A stretch of DNA of 8,696 bases from Leucobacter sp. UBA1945 (GTDB lineage: Bacteria > Actinomycetota > Actinomycetes > Actinomycetales > Microbacteriaceae), in the NCBI GenBank assembly GCA_002336855.1, contig DDEV01000029.1, positions 1-8,696 of the forward strand, given 5' to 3'. Positions 1 to 6,562 of this stretch are shown here, one piece after another. The position numbers and the translations under genes were made by a program. The stretch's first letter is position 1, and each line of letters opens with the position of its first letter. The notes under the pieces were generated by a model. The model did not search any database and was not told where the DNA came from. It saw only the letters and a program-made list of their open reading frames with translations.

Positions 1-2
1 AC

Positions 3-31
3 TTGAGAGCAATAGCGACTATCTTCATAAT
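3..31 (+). promoter_or_regulatory. Likely sigma-70-type promoter of the LysR-family gene
   Basis: A TTGAGA -35 box (3-8) and a CATAAT -10 box (26-31) are separated by 17 nt, close to consensus for the housekeeping sigma factor. Transcription would start near position 38, giving a leader of about 50 nt before the ATG at 90. The first 60 bases are clearly more AT-rich than the rest of the left half, as expected of a regulatory region. LysR-type proteins often bind here to repress themselves and to control a divergent gene. Any such gene would lie left of the window and cannot be seen. Confidence 0.55.
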
Positions 32-89
32 CGGTTAAGAAGTTACTAAAGTTTTATCACCATCGATTTCGCACACGAAAAGGATCAGC

Positions 90-1022
90 ATGGAGTTGCA
101 CCACCTGCAGATTCTGCGCGAACTCGAGACCCACGGCAGCGTCACCGCGGTCGCGAACTCGATGCACGTCACCCCCTCGGCGGTGTCTCAGCAGCTCTCA
201 GCGCTGCAGCGAGAGTTCGCCGCGCCCCTCACCCGGCGCGAGGGTCGCACTCTCGTGCTGACTCGCGCGGGCGAGGCGCTGGCGCGGGCTGGCGTCGACG
301 TCATCGAGGCGATGGCTGCCGCGAAACACGCGGTCGAGGAGTTCGAGCGCTCGCCCGGGGGCGAGGTCTCGCTCTGCGGGTTTCACAGCGTGGCACAGGT
401 GCTCTTCGGGCCGCTGATCGGCGAATTGGCTTCGCTCGCACCCTTCCCGGATCGGCCCCGCTTGCGGCTCGCTGATGAGGATGTCGCGCAAGAGGAGTTC
501 CCGACGCTCACCGCGCACTACGACCTGGTGATCGCGCACAGGATGCAGCACAGCGCTCCGTGGCCAGAGGCGGGGGTTCGGGCGATCCCGCTCGCTCAAG
601 AGCCGCTCGACATCGCCCTGCCAGCCGGGCACCCGCTCGCCTCCCGCGCCGCGCTTTCACCCAGCAACGTCGCCGGCGAGCGCTGGGTGACCAGCCGCAG
701 CGGCTACTCGCCCGACGATCTCGTCGCCGCGATCGCCGCGGTTGCGATTCGCCCGGTGCGCATCGCTCACCGCGTGAACGACTACGGCTCGGTCGCGGCC
801 GTCGTCGCAGCAGGTGACGCGATCGGAATGGTGCCGCGATACACGGTGGGCGCAACTTTGCCGGGTCTCGTGCTGCGCCCGCTCACCGCCATCAACGCGA
901 CCCGCAGCATCGACGTGCTCACCCGGCCCGAGAACCTGCATCGCCACTCGGTGCAAGCGGTCATCACTGCGTTGCGTGCCGTGATGGCGCGACTCGTCGA
1001 AGCGTCAGAGGCGCAGGCATAG
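90..1022 (+). CDS. LysR-family transcriptional regulator
   Basis: This is a 310-residue DNA-binding transcription factor of normal LysR length. An N-terminal winged helix-turn-helix covers roughly residues 1-60: 'GSVTAVANSMHVTPSAVSQQ' is the classic LysR HTH, followed by a wing ending 'LTRAGEAL'. A linker helix leads into an effector-binding domain at about residues 91-300, with the typical 'LDIALPAGHPLA' and 'VVAAGDAIGMVPR' strands. The ATG at 90 is supported by an AAAAGGA Shine-Dalgarno sequence (78-84) 5 nt upstream and by a promoter at 3-31. The next gene is in the same direction but appears to have its own promoter, so this one may be monocistronic. The effector and target genes cannot be inferred. 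The usual divergent target, if any, lies outside the window to the left. The family call is very secure and the specific role is unknown. Confidence 0.95.
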   Translation: MELHHLQILRELETHGSVTAVANSMHVTPSAVSQQLSALQREFAAPLTRREGRTLVLTRAGEALARAGVDVIEAMAAAKHAVEEFERSPGGEVSLCGFHSVAQVLFGPLIGELASLAPFPDRPRLRLADEDVAQEEFPTLTAHYDLVIAHRMQHSAPWPEAGVRAIPLAQEPLDIALPAGHPLASRAALSPSNVAGERWVTSRSGYSPDDLVAAIAAVAIRPVRIAHRVNDYGSVAAVVAAGDAIGMVPRYTVGATLPGLVLRPLTAINATRSIDVLTRPENLHRHSVQAVITALRAVMARLVEASEAQA

Positions 1023-1023
1023 A

Positions 1024-1041
1024 ACTACGTCTTGACGTAGT
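1024..1041. repeat. 18-bp perfect palindrome just after the LysR-family stop codon
   Basis: ACTACGTC-TT-GACGTAGT is an inverted repeat with 8-bp arms and a 2-nt centre, beginning one base after the TAG stop. It could fold as a hairpin (with the innermost pair opened) and work as a factor-assisted terminator, although no U-tract follows. It could equally be an operator for a dimeric regulator acting on the transporter gene downstream, but it sits about 60 bp before that gene's proposed -10. The palindrome itself is visible in the sequence; the function is open. Confidence 0.6.
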
Positions 1042-1099
1042 CGATCTGCACGCCAGCACAAGCAACACGTTCGGGTTCTCACGCATCGCGTTTGCTTGC

Positions 1100-1105
1100 T
1101 AACGT
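1100..1105 (+). promoter_or_regulatory. -10 element of a leaderless promoter for the transporter gene
   Basis: TAACGT fits the actinobacterial TANNNT -10 pattern and ends 8 nt before the GTG at 1114, so transcription would start at or next to the first base of the start codon. There is no Shine-Dalgarno sequence before that GTG, as expected for a leaderless mRNA. No good -35 box is visible. This placement argues against the upstream TTG at 1096, which lies before the -10. Confidence 0.5.
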
Positions 1106-1113
1106 GGCAATAC

Positions 1114-1839
1114 GTGAATGAAATCAACCTCGCGAACCCCCACGAGTACGACCACACGCACTCGTCGTCGGGAGGGTCTGGCTGGCTTCGTGCGGCCGTG
1201 TTCGGCGCGATGGACGGCCTCGTCTCGAACGTCGGCTTGATCGCGGGCATCGCCGCAGCCGGAGCCGCGCCGGGCATCGTCGCCATTACCGGCGTCTCGG
1301 GCCTCATCGCCGGGGCGATCTCGATGGCACTCGGCGAATACACCTCGGTGCGCACGCAGAACGAGCAGTTGCAGGTCGAGGTAGAAACCGAGCGCGACGC
1401 GCTGCATCGCAACCCGGTCGGCGAAGAAGCAGAGCTTTCAACGATGTTCGAGTCGCTCGGCATGCTGCCCGAGACCGCTCGCGACGCAGCCGCTCAGGTG
1501 CACGCGAACACCGAGCAGGCACTTCGCGTGCACCTCGCGCACGAGCTCGGGCTGAGCCCGGACGAGCAGCCCTCACCTCGTGTAGCCGCGCTCGCCTCGC
1601 TCGCGTCGTTCAGCGTCGGTGCGATCATTCCGGTGCTGCCGTTTCTGTTCGGCTTCGGCACGCTCTGGTGGGGTCTGCTCTTCGGTGCGGTCGGCTTGCT
1701 CGCGGCCGGCTTCGCCGCCGCGAAGTTCACCGACCGCAACCCGCTCGCTGGCGCCGGCAGGCAACTGCTCTTCGGCAGCATCGCTGTCGCAGCGACCTAT
1801 GCGATCGGCAAGCTGCTCGGGGTGTCTGCCCTCGGATAA
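1114..1839 (+). CDS. VIT1/CCC1-family membrane transporter (probable Fe2+/Mn2+ transport)
   Basis: From the GTG start this is a 241-residue integral membrane protein of the vacuolar iron transporter (VIT1/CCC1) family, which moves Fe2+ or Mn2+ across membranes by proton exchange in its best-studied plant and yeast members. Family hallmarks are 'GAMDGLVSNVGLIAG' in TM1 (about 24-50), 'GAISMALGEYTSVRTQ' at the end of TM2 (about 55-80), a cytosolic helical region rich in Glu and His (about 81-155) that in relatives binds metal, and three further membrane helices near 158-181 ('GAIIPVLPF'), 184-203 and 213-236. The N-terminus has a His-rich stretch ('HEYDHTH'). A frame extension to a TTG at 1096 is possible, but the TAACGT -10 favours a leaderless GTG at 1114. 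In bacteria such proteins probably export or detoxify metal. The exact metal and the regulator are not evident. Confidence 0.9.
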   Translation: MNEINLANPHEYDHTHSSSGGSGWLRAAVFGAMDGLVSNVGLIAGIAAAGAAPGIVAITGVSGLIAGAISMALGEYTSVRTQNEQLQVEVETERDALHRNPVGEEAELSTMFESLGMLPETARDAAAQVHANTEQALRVHLAHELGLSPDEQPSPRVAALASLASFSVGAIIPVLPFLFGFGTLWWGLLFGAVGLLAAGFAAAKFTDRNPLAGAGRQLLFGSIAVAATYAIGKLLGVSALG

Positions 1840-1894
1840 GCCGCGCCACGGCGCTTGCTCGGCGCACGCGGGGCCGATCCTCACCGCAAAGCCG

Positions 1895-1900
1895 TAGGCT
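1895..1900 (+). promoter_or_regulatory. -10 element of a leaderless promoter for the alkyltransferase-like gene
   Basis: TAGGCT matches TANNNT and ends exactly 6 nt before the ATG at 1907. That is the spacing expected when transcription starts on the A of the start codon. No Shine-Dalgarno sequence precedes the ATG. A convincing -35 box is absent, which is common for such promoters in actinobacteria. It would drive the two-gene unit at 1907-3027. Confidence 0.6.
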
Positions 1901-1906
1901 TAACGC

Positions 1907-2245
1907 ATGCCAAGCCCAGAGTTCGTCGATGCGGTGCTCGACGTCGTTCGACGCATTCCGCCCGGTCGCGTGATGACCTACGGCGACATCGCGTGGGCAC
2001 TCGGATCGCAAGCGCCCCGGGCGGTCGGCCGCGTGATGGCGCTCTATGGGCACGCGGTGGCCTGGTGGCGAGTGGTGCCCGCGAGCGGCCTGCCGCCACA
2101 GGGTCACGCGCGCCTGGCGCTGCCGCACTATGAAGAAGAAGGCACACCGCTCAGGCACGTGGAGTCGGCAGATGACTACCGCATCGCGCTCTCGTCTGCG
2201 CGGCTTGGGTATGACCATGAGATCTATGCAGAGGTGGCACCGTGA
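1907..2245 (+). CDS. atl: Alkyltransferase-like (ATL) protein: MGMT fold, no acceptor Cys
   Basis: This 112-residue protein has the C-terminal DNA-binding domain fold of O6-alkylguanine-DNA alkyltransferase. Conserved parts are 'IPPGRVMTYGDIA' (about 17-29), with the Tyr used for base flipping, and 'PRAVGRVM' (37-44), the recognition helix carrying the Arg finger at about residue 38. The methyl-acceptor motif PCHR is replaced by AWWR (52-55), so Trp53 stands where the reactive Cys would be. ATL proteins therefore cannot transfer the alkyl group. Studied homologues bind O6-alkylguanine tightly, bend the DNA and hand the lesion to nucleotide excision repair. The length suits a stand-alone ATL. 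The ATG at 1907 is supported by a leaderless -10 (TAGGCT, 1895-1900). The stop overlaps the next gene's GTG by 4 bp, so the two are probably translated together. Confidence 0.92.
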   Translation: MPSPEFVDAVLDVVRRIPPGRVMTYGDIAWALGSQAPRAVGRVMALYGHAVAWWRVVPASGLPPQGHARLALPHYEEEGTPLRHVESADDYRIALSSARLGYDHEIYAEVAP

Positions 2246-3027
2246 ACCGTAAGGCATCTCGCGGAAGCACACCGCGGGGCGGTTCTCGAGGCGGCCCCGC
2301 GCGCTCTGGCAAGCGACCGATGCAGCAGGGCAAGAAGGCGCCGGGTGTGGCGAAGAAGCGTGCTGCCGCCGGTGCCGCACCCGCAGCACCGATCGAGCTG
2401 CCGCCGATCACGCTCGGCTTCGTGCGCGGCGTCGCGCCCAGCAAGTGGGCCGAACGCTGGGCGCGCTCGGTGCGCGAGCAACCGCTCGAGCTCGAGCCCG
2501 TTGATCTGCACGAGGTCGAGGCGGCGCGCACTGAGGTCGACGTGCTGCTCGAGCGCGTGGCTCCGGGCCAGATCCCGCCCGGCAGCGACGAGTCACGGCG
2601 CACCCGACACGCGATGCGGCTCTATGAAGAGACGATAGCGCTCGTGGTTCCGGCAGATCACGAACTCTCGAAGCAGACCGAGGTGAGCCTCGAAGACCTC
2701 GCGCTCGTCAAGCTGCTCGACCACCCAGACCACTTCTCGGGTTGGCCCGAAGCCGAGGCGTGGCAGGATCCCGCGTGGATGCCGAGCGACGCGAAGGCGA
2801 CTCTCGACCTCGTCGCAACCGGACTCGGCGGCGCGCTGCTCGCGCAGCCGCTTGCCAGGCACCTCGCCGCAAAACGCACGCATGCGGTGATCCCCGTCGC
2901 GCACAATGGCGACTCGCTCCTGCCCGGAACCGAGATCTGGGCGAGCTGGCGCGTCGAACGCGACGGCAACGACGTGCAGCGCCTCGTCGGCACGCTGCGC
3001 GGGCGCACCGCCCGCAGCAGCCGGTAG
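2242..3027 (+). CDS. LysR-type effector-domain protein lacking the HTH, with a basic N-terminal tail
   Basis: The 261-residue product starts at a GTG overlapping the previous stop (GTGA), with GAGGTGG (2231-2237) upstream as ribosome site. Residues 1-44 are a low-complexity, strongly basic tail rich in Arg, Lys, Gly and Ala ('SRGSTPRGGSRGG', 'KKAPGVAKKR') and predicted disordered. Residues about 52-255 resemble the LysR substrate-binding domain: 'PITLGFVRG' as first strand, 'YEETIALVVPADHELS' (128-143), and 'TLDLVATGLGGALLAQPLAR' (187-206). No winged-helix DNA-binding domain is present in the gene or immediately upstream in another frame, so this does not look like a frameshifted regulator. 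The basic tail could bind nucleic acid non-specifically. Coupling to the ATL gene hints at a shared DNA-related role, but that is inference. The fold assignment is fairly secure and the function is unknown. Confidence 0.85.
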   Translation: MNRKASRGSTPRGGSRGGPARSGKRPMQQGKKAPGVAKKRAAAGAAPAAPIELPPITLGFVRGVAPSKWAERWARSVREQPLELEPVDLHEVEAARTEVDVLLERVAPGQIPPGSDESRRTRHAMRLYEETIALVVPADHELSKQTEVSLEDLALVKLLDHPDHFSGWPEAEAWQDPAWMPSDAKATLDLVATGLGGALLAQPLARHLAAKRTHAVIPVAHNGDSLLPGTEIWASWRVERDGNDVQRLVGTLRGRTARSSR

Positions 3028-3087
3028 CCTGCAGGCTCGGCCCTCGCCCGTTCTCCTGACTTTACGCGACTGCGCGCGCCGCCGCTT

Positions 3088-3147
3088 CTAGTAGGTGGCA
3101 GGCCATTTCGTCTCCCCCAACGTCATGGCCTGCCTTCCACCTACTAG
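3088..3147 (+). repeat. Long inverted repeat in the leader of the surface-protein gene
   Basis: The left arm CTAGTAGGTGGCAGGCCAT (3088-3106) pairs with the right arm 3125-3147. All 19 left-arm bases are matched in two blocks (11 and 8 bp), with 4 extra bases bulged in the right arm around CCTT. The central loop is 18 nt (3107-3124). The right arm ends 2 nt before the Shine-Dalgarno sequence at 3150. It could be a transcribed hairpin controlling translation or mRNA stability, a terminator for the upstream gene, or a double operator. No U-tract follows. The bulged CCTT is complementary to the AAGG of the ribosome site, so alternative pairing is possible. I see no recognised riboswitch class in it. 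Confidence 0.75.
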
Positions 3148-3149
3148 CG

Positions 3150-3163
3150 AAGGAGAACTCCTT
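3150..3163 (+). promoter_or_regulatory. Self-complementary Shine-Dalgarno/start region
   Basis: AAGGAG-AA-CTCCTT is a perfect 14-nt inverted repeat in which the left half is the Shine-Dalgarno sequence (3150-3155) and the right half runs into the TTG start codon at 3162. The spacing of 6 nt between AAGGAG and TTG is ideal and decides the start of the surface-protein gene. If folded, with the innermost pair open, the hairpin would hide both the ribosome site and the start codon. It is short, so it would be only a modest brake unless stabilised by stacking on the larger upstream repeat. Confidence 0.6.
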
Positions 3164-5684
3164 GGAGTACCAACCTTTTTCGAAACAGCGCAGCATGCGG
3201 CGCCCGAGGCGCGGCTTGGGCCGACGGTTCGCGGCGCTGATGCTCGGTGCCGCACTGCTCGGGGGCGCACTCGCCGCCGCACCTCAGGCATTCGCGCCAC
3301 CGCCCGCGGCGAGCGCGCTCGAGAATCATCACGGCCCCGGCGTGAACTGGGGCAACGGAGTGCATGTCTACGGCGCTGGCGCATTTATCTTGAACGGCAA
3401 GTTCGCCTACTGCGTCGAGCCGTGGGTGCGCTCGGGGGCGAGTATTCCCGAGTTTGTAGGCAGCGATGCGATACCCGGGAACAGCTCTGACGGGGTCAGC
3501 GTTGCGGCCACCACGGGTGTGCCGCTGCGCCAGATCTCGTTTCTCATTACTCGCTACGGGCAGACGAACGACAATGTGCAGGCGGCGGCCGTCGCGCTCG
3601 CGATCTGGGAGGTTCGTGGCGCTGAGGGGCGCGGCAATGTCGGCTACGCCGCTGAGATCGCGAAGGTGCACCAGTCGGTGGGCCCCGCAGTGGTGTCGTT
3701 GGCTCAGCAGCTACGAGACGAAGCAGCCGCTTGGACGGCGGGGCTCGCCGCAGGGGTGTCGTCGGACACTCCCGGCGTCTCGGTAGTTGCCGGGCAACCC
3801 TATCGAGGCACGGTCTCGGTGCCGCTTGGCACGCTGAGTTTGAGCATCGAGAACGGCGTATTCAGCGACGGTTCAACCACGCGCAGCTGGGGCGGCACGG
3901 GCGCTCCCCCGGGAACCTCGCTCACGTGGGAGGGTCTGCCACCGCAGAGCGACGGTTGGGATCGCTACTACCGCGTGTCATTCGGGGGCAGCTATCTCGA
4001 GATCCCTGCGTCGGTGCAGTGGGGTGATGGAAATGGCTGGCAGTCAGCGGTGCAGGGCGAGGAGCCGAAGGTCAAGCCGCTGCGGGCAGCATACGCAGAC
4101 GTCGACACCACGTGGGCGCCGGTCGTGTCGAGCGTGGTCACCAGCAAGTTCGTGAGTGTCGGCGAGCGGCACAGCGACGACGTGATCTTCGCGGCCGCCC
4201 CCGAGGCGCCGGGCATCAGCGGCACCTGGAGATGGCGTGTGTCAGAGAGCGGGGGCCGGGAATGGATGCCCATCCGCGCCCGCGTCACGGCCTACGGCCC
4301 GTACCTGAGCGACCCAGCCCTCAACCCCTCATCCGAGGCGCCGGTCGGCGCGCCCGTCGCGGCGACCGCTTCGTTCACCACCGAGAGCACGCGCGATCAG
4401 TCGACCCCGCAGCAGTATTCGTTCGTGTTCGATGAACAGATCACCGAGCAGGGGTACTACACCTACAAGTGGGACATCGACGCGAACGATCAGGCCCCCG
4501 AGATCACCGGCGAAGACTGCGTGCAGCCGAATACTGAAACAGGGTGCCGAGTGCTGCCGAAGAACTACTTTTATAGCGACGGTTTCGGCACCGCGGGCGA
4601 AACCCAGGTCGGCAAGATGGATCAGGGCTTCTCGACGAAGCTCTCCGCTCACGAGATCGGACTCAACGAGACGTTCACTGACACGATCACGCTGCCCGAG
4701 ATGCAGAACTGGCTGCGCGATGACGCAGGCAACCGAATGCCGCTTACGCTCACTGGCACCGCTTATCTCGCAACCGGGGTCGAGCTGGCGCAGTCGGTCG
4801 AGGTTGCCCCCGACGCGGTCGCTCTCGCAACAGTGCAGGTGACGAGCGACCCCGGACAGAACGGACAGCAGCTGGTTTCAGAGCCCATCCGCGTGCCCGT
4901 CGCCACGTCTCGCGAGTTCACGCACGTCACGATGCGCTGGTGCATTGTCGACGAGGATCAGGAGCCGCGTGCGCGAGGGTTCTGGACCGAGCGGTGCGAC
5001 GATTTCGGCGTGCCCGATGAGTCGGCCCGAATCGCGCACCCCGAGGTGCGCACCGAGGCCAACCCCTCTGCCCTGATTGATGCGCCAATCACCGACACGG
5101 CCATCGTGAACGGCCGGGTGCCCGAAGGGTCGGAGCTGGTGTTCGAGCTCTTCAAGAAACCGGCGGTCGGCGATCCCAAGCGTGACGCGCAGGGCGAACC
5201 GACAGAGTCGGCGTGGACCCAGGCCGATATCGATGCGCTCGCGGGCGCACCCCTGTGCACCGAGCAGAACCGGGTAGCCCGCACCGAAGCGGTGCAGGTG
5301 ACCGCGGGCCTGGGCGAGGACGCGAGATACACCTCGCCCGAGGTGCGAGTTGCCGACGCGAGCACGTATTGGTGGATCGAATCTCTCACACACCGAGACG
5401 ACGAATCTGGTGAGGAGACGGTGCTGCTCGCCGGGCTCTGCGGCCTAGCGAATGAGACGACTATGGTCACGGAGCCGCAGACCCCCGAAGCACCGAAACC
5501 GAAACCGACACCATCGCTCGCCGTCACCGGCAGCAACGAAGACAGAACAGCGCTCGGGTTCGGGTCGCTCGGTGCGGCGGCGCTACTCATGGTCTGCGGC
5601 GCGGCAGTGATGCTTCACCGCCGCCGCGAGAATCGCGCAAAGCGGTCGCTGGCAGCGAAGAAACTGAGGGAGTGCGACGGATAG
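3162..5684 (+). CDS. Secreted thioester-domain surface protein with LAVTG sorting signal
   Basis: This is an 840-residue exported protein, probably anchored to peptidoglycan. An Arg-rich n-region ('RRPRRGLGRR'), a hydrophobic core at about 23-40 and small residues ending 'AASA' (about 49-52) form a signal peptide. Residues about 60-190 resemble a thioester domain (TQXA/TED family): Cys84 in 'FAYCVEPW' and Gln140 in 'NVQAAAVALAIW' are the likely Cys-Gln bond partners, which in studied Gram-positive adhesins bind host or surface amines covalently. The following ~600 residues are probably beta-rich stalk, with Cys pairs that could be disulfides (453/462, 594/611, 699/760). A Pro/Lys-rich spacer (771-785) precedes LAVTG (786-790), a membrane helix (about 798-817) and an Arg/Lys-rich tail. 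LAxTG motifs are typical substrates of class E sortases in high-GC actinobacteria. The TTG start is set by AAGGAG 6 nt upstream; a Met at residue 12 is a less likely alternative. No sortase gene is in the window. Confidence 0.88.
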   Translation: MEYQPFSKQRSMRRPRRGLGRRFAALMLGAALLGGALAAAPQAFAPPPAASALENHHGPGVNWGNGVHVYGAGAFILNGKFAYCVEPWVRSGASIPEFVGSDAIPGNSSDGVSVAATTGVPLRQISFLITRYGQTNDNVQAAAVALAIWEVRGAEGRGNVGYAAEIAKVHQSVGPAVVSLAQQLRDEAAAWTAGLAAGVSSDTPGVSVVAGQPYRGTVSVPLGTLSLSIENGVFSDGSTTRSWGGTGAPPGTSLTWEGLPPQSDGWDRYYRVSFGGSYLEIPASVQWGDGNGWQSAVQGEEPKVKPLRAAYADVDTTWAPVVSSVVTSKFVSVGERHSDDVIFAAAPEAPGISGTWRWRVSESGGREWMPIRARVTAYGPYLSDPALNPSSEAPVGAPVAATASFTTESTRDQSTPQQYSFVFDEQITEQGYYTYKWDIDANDQAPEITGEDCVQPNTETGCRVLPKNYFYSDGFGTAGETQVGKMDQGFSTKLSAHEIGLNETFTDTITLPEMQNWLRDDAGNRMPLTLTGTAYLATGVELAQSVEVAPDAVALATVQVTSDPGQNGQQLVSEPIRVPVATSREFTHVTMRWCIVDEDQEPRARGFWTERCDDFGVPDESARIAHPEVRTEANPSALIDAPITDTAIVNGRVPEGSELVFELFKKPAVGDPKRDAQGEPTESAWTQADIDALAGAPLCTEQNRVARTEAVQVTAGLGEDARYTSPEVRVADASTYWWIESLTHRDDESGEETVLLAGLCGLANETTMVTEPQTPEAPKPKPTPSLAVTGSNEDRTALGFGSLGAAALLMVCGAAVMLHRRRENRAKRSLAAKKLRECDG

Positions 5685-5689
5685 GCCCA

Positions 5690-5736
5690 AGTGTTGGGGG
5701 CGAGGCGACTGCAGTGGTCGCCTCGCCCCCAACACT
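5690..5736. terminator. Strong bidirectional terminator hairpin between convergent genes
   Basis: A perfect 20-bp stem (5690-5709 pairing with 5717-5736, arms beginning AGTGTTGGGGGCG) encloses a 7-nt loop TGCAGTG. It lies 5 nt after the stop of the surface-protein gene and 4 nt before the stop of the leftward operon, so it can end transcription from both sides. No U-tract is present in either direction, which is usual for actinobacterial terminators. A second small stem (GCGGC-TAT-GCCGC, 5737-5749) follows and overlaps the leftward stop codon. Confidence 0.9.
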
Positions 5737-5740
5737 GCGG

Positions 5741-6562
5741 CTATGCCGCCATCCGTTCGGGCGGGGTTTCGAACGCCTGCTGCGACCGCATCGCGCGCCG
5801 ATAGTGCAACAGGGCTCGCGCGTGTGTCGGCGAGTCAGAGGGCCGAAAGTCTGGGTTCATCAGAAACGCCGCCAGCAGCGAGGTCTCTCGGCGACGCGGC
5901 CTTCCACCCCAGGCGATATTGACCACGGCGGCAATTTGCGACGGGGTGAACTGACGAAATGCACGAGCCGCGGCTGCACGGTCTGCCGTTTCGTGCGAGG
6001 CACGCTGCGGCGGGTTGTTCGCCAACCAGCTCAGCAGCCCGCCGAGCGGCCTACTCAGATCTTGCGGAGTGTGCGGCGCGAGCGCACGGTGCGTCAGCAC
6101 AACGACCTGGTCGAGCGAGGTGAGCGCGTCATCCCGGGTTTGGTGCTGTTGCGTCAGCAGGCAAGCTTCGACACGGGCTTCAGATAGTTGCCCGAGCGAG
6201 ATGCCGCGCGAACCCCAGAGGTCATGCGACCACTTGGTCGAACACCTCGCAAGATAAGCCCACGGGTCGATCGCTGTTTGAGCGATGTGCGTGGCCACCT
6301 TTCCATCATCCGAGCACAGCCCCACGATGAGGGTGTGCAGAACCTCGTGGGGTTGCGCCCACTCGTCACCGAGCCCGAGCCGACGTGCCGCCGTGCGCGC
6401 ACCCGGAACGAGGTAATGCTCGAGCTGGCTCAAAAACTCGTTGCCCTCGGGACTACCCAAGAACTCGGGGGTCTTGGCGAGTTGTCGCAGCAACGCCCGA
6501 AGACCTGCCCCGTCGAGCTTTGCACCGTCAGACTTCGCCTCGTCGGCCCGAATCTCGTTCAC
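5741..6562 (-). CDS. Protein of unknown function, third gene of the ParB-like operon
   Basis: The product is 273 residues from a GTG that overlaps the ParB-like gene's stop by 4 bp (GTGA). The frame stays open 85 codons further upstream, but that part lies inside the ParB-like gene and reads as Arg-rich shadow sequence. I do not recognise the family. It looks soluble and mostly helical, with no signal peptide or membrane segment. A central stretch (about 68-130, including 'DPWAYLARCSTKWSHDLWGS') vaguely recalls region 2 of sigma-like factors, where 'PWAYL' and a following basic/aromatic helix recur. A later stretch (about 205-239, 'FTPSQIAAVVNIAWGGRPRRR') could be a second DNA-binding helix pair. 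These likenesses are weak and no function should be assigned from them. Its place in a coupled operon suggests it works with the ParB-like protein. No Shine-Dalgarno sequence precedes the GTG, so translation probably depends on coupling. Confidence 0.75.
   Translation of the reverse strand: MNEIRADEAKSDGAKLDGAGLRALLRQLAKTPEFLGSPEGNEFLSQLEHYLVPGARTAARRLGLGDEWAQPHEVLHTLIVGLCSDDGKVATHIAQTAIDPWAYLARCSTKWSHDLWGSRGISLGQLSEARVEACLLTQQHQTRDDALTSLDQVVVLTHRALAPHTPQDLSRPLGGLLSWLANNPPQRASHETADRAAAARAFRQFTPSQIAAVVNIAWGGRPRRRETSLLAAFLMNPDFRPSDSPTHARALLHYRRAMRSQQAFETPPERMAA

Noticed and set aside
1096..1113. TTG start for the VIT1/CCC1-family gene
   Set aside because: It lies upstream of or within the TAACGT -10 box and has no Shine-Dalgarno sequence; the in-frame GTG at 1114 fits a leaderless start.
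1843..1854. Small hairpin GCGCC-AC-GGCGC after the transporter gene as a terminator
   Set aside because: Only 5 bp with a 2-nt loop and no U-tract; such repeats are frequent by chance in GC-rich DNA.
1727..2389. Antisense open frame of 220 codons across the ATL gene
   Set aside because: It overlaps three well-supported plus-strand genes and is His/Arg-rich shadow sequence without motifs.
3026..3037. 12-bp palindrome AGCCTGCAGGCT at the end of the LysR-effector gene
   Set aside because: Short, partly inside the stop codon and GC-rich; no supporting element. Left as possible chance.
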